Source of the DNA: Virgibacillus siamensis
GTDB lineage: Bacteria; Bacillota; Bacilli; Bacillales; Amphibacillaceae
Assembly (NCBI RefSeq): GCF_900162695.1
Contig: NZ_FUIH01000007.1
Span: 1,984,001-2,048,000 of the forward strand
Length of the DNA: 64,000 nt
Reading direction: 5' to 3'
Below the pieces are notes generated by a model that was given only the letters and a program-made list of their open reading frames with translations, was not told where the DNA came from and searched no databases. The position numbers and the translations under genes were made by a program. Position 1 is the stretch's first letter; every line of letters begins with the position of its first letter. This document shows, piece after piece, positions 62,966 through 64,000 of the stretch.

Positions 62966-63805
62966 TTATCCTTTCGATCCGCCGGCAGTTAAACCGGAAA
63001 TCAAATACCGCTGCAGGAATAAATAAACTGTCGCAATCGGCAATGCAACCAGTATGGAACCTGCTGCGAATCTAGTAAAATTATTTGAGAATTGGTCGTT
63101 AATAAAATTGAACAATCCAACTGCAAGTGTATAATTTTCCTCGCTCGTCAACACAATTGACGGCAGCAGGAAGTCAAACATCGGCATCATAAAGTTAAAC
63201 AGTGCAACGACTGCCAAAATCGGTTTTGCCAGCGGCAGCATAATGCTCCAAAATACTCGCAAGTGTCCTGCACCATCAATTCTTGCAGCCTGGTCCAGTT
63301 CACGCGGAATCGTGTCAAAATAGCCTTTCACAAGCCATGCGTTAAACGGAATCTGACCACCAAGATAGATGAAAATCAGTCCTGTTAATGTGTCCAATAA
63401 TCCAATCATGTTCAGGAAAATATATAATGCTACCATCGCCATCATGACCGGAAACATCTGCAGAAGCAGGAATACATACAATCCATTTTTCCTGCCGACA
63501 AACTGATACCTGGAAAATGCATATGCGACAAGTGACGTAAGAATAACACTGCCGCCTGCAACAACTAGTGATACAATCAATGAATTTTTATACCATAATA
63601 AATAATCACTGTTTTCGCTGAACAGCCATTTATAATGTTCCAGTGAGAAATTTTCCGGAATAATAGATGACGAATACAAACTTGTTCCTTGGTTTAGAGA
63701 CATTCCGACTGTCCAGATCAGTGGGTAAAAGATAATGACCGAAACAATCGCAATTATGGTATAGATTGCTGTTACTTCCAGCTTTGATTTCAATTTCTGG
63801 TTCAT
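62966..63805 (-). CDS. Maltose-type ABC permease (MalG-like)
   Basis: 279 residues, six membrane segments, EAA loop DQAARIDGAGHLRVFWSIMLPLAKP, and the CUT1 start IFYPLIWTVGMSLNQG. Imports malto-oligosaccharides for the adjacent alpha-glucosidase. ATG at 63805 shares one base with the MalF stop (TAATG). Confidence 0.92.
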   Translation of the reverse strand: MNQKLKSKLEVTAIYTIIAIVSVIIFYPLIWTVGMSLNQGTSLYSSSIIPENFSLEHYKWLFSENSDYLLWYKNSLIVSLVVAGGSVILTSLVAYAFSRYQFVGRKNGLYVFLLLQMFPVMMAMVALYIFLNMIGLLDTLTGLIFIYLGGQIPFNAWLVKGYFDTIPRELDQAARIDGAGHLRVFWSIMLPLAKPILAVVALFNFMMPMFDFLLPSIVLTSEENYTLAVGLFNFINDQFSNNFTRFAAGSILVALPIATVYLFLQRYLISGLTAGGSKG

Positions 63806-64000
63806 TATATTTCACCTTCTTCCTTAAAGGATCGTGTACGTCGGAATTGAAAGAATGCAAAACCGGAAACAAGAAGCCCCATGATAATTGATATTACAGC
63901 CGCCATAGCATAATTGTTCGTATCAAATGTCAGTTTATATACCCATGAAATCAGAATATCCGTTCCACCGGCATTTTGCCCTCTCACTGGCGGACCACCT
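63805..64000 (-). CDS. Maltose-type ABC permease (MalF-like), 3' end only
   Basis: Last ~64 residues of a CUT1 permease, with GGPPVRGQNAGGTDILISWVY, the conserved post-EAA stretch, and the last membrane helix (NNYAMAAVISIIMGLLVSG). Its start lies beyond the right edge. Coupled to the MalG-like gene by a 1-base overlap. Confidence 0.85.
   Translation of the reverse strand, partial: GGPPVRGQNAGGTDILISWVYKLTFDTNNYAMAAVISIIMGLLVSGFAFFQFRRTRSFKEEGEI

Overview
The window is a low-GC, rod-type Firmicute chromosome of the Bacillaceae. It carries a nearly unbroken run of genes in the Bacillus subtilis order uvrB-minJ-ctpB-ftsX-ftsE-cccB-prfB-secA-hpf-comF-degV-degU-degS-yvyE, plus sinI/sinR, FapR-, CcpA-, Fur- and sigma-B-type sites and Spo0A-like boxes. 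Many genes use TTG or GTG starts behind strong AGGAGG-type ribosome sites. The genus cannot be fixed from the sequence; a halotolerant Virgibacillus/Lentibacillus/Oceanobacillus-like bacillus is only a guess. No rRNA, tRNA, insertion-sequence transposase or CRISPR array was seen.

Layout. 1-20.8 kb: conserved DNA repair, division, secretion, ribosome hibernation, competence and DegS/DegU block, almost all on the minus strand. The flagellar cluster that lies between hpf and comFC in B. subtilis is absent here, as is comFB. 20.8-25 kb: nagA/nagB behind a small ORF with Spo0A-like boxes, a VanZ-like protein, a sinI-sinR pair and a class D sortase. 25-45 kb: mixed accessory genes (PBP3-type transpeptidase, lipoproteins, IDEAL protein, ABC-2 exporter, aldehyde dehydrogenase, HAD phosphatase, transporters, FapR-controlled fabI, a holin-like type I toxin with its antisense RNA). 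This stretch also holds two six-copy arrays of the heptamer GGTTGAT at a 20-21 bp period and one of two copies of a terminal-inverted-repeat element. 45-59 kb: a murein-recycling region. 59-64 kb: a Fur-box flavodoxin and a LacI/GH31/MalFG maltose-type locus that runs off the right edge.

How the genes work together. Secreted AmiE, NagZ and NamZ (plus-strand operon 45.5-50.6 kb) can strip peptides and release GlcNAc and MurNAc from peptidoglycan. The facing minus-strand cluster encodes a BadF-type amino-sugar kinase, a MurR-like regulator, MurQ and an ABC importer (binding protein plus two permeases). NagA and NagB, 34 kb away, finish the conversion to fructose-6-phosphate. This gives a complete MurNAc recycling route in which an ABC importer plus a cytoplasmic kinase seem to replace the MurP phosphotransferase of B. 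subtilis. The murQ promoter has ideal -35/-10 boxes, a palindrome over the -10 and a downstream catabolite-response element.

Most striking unexplained items: the paired GGTTGAT arrays, the ABC/kinase version of murein recycling with an adjacent TctA-type permease lacking a binding protein, the loss of the flagellar island, and Spo0A-like boxes in front of two unrecognised small ORFs.
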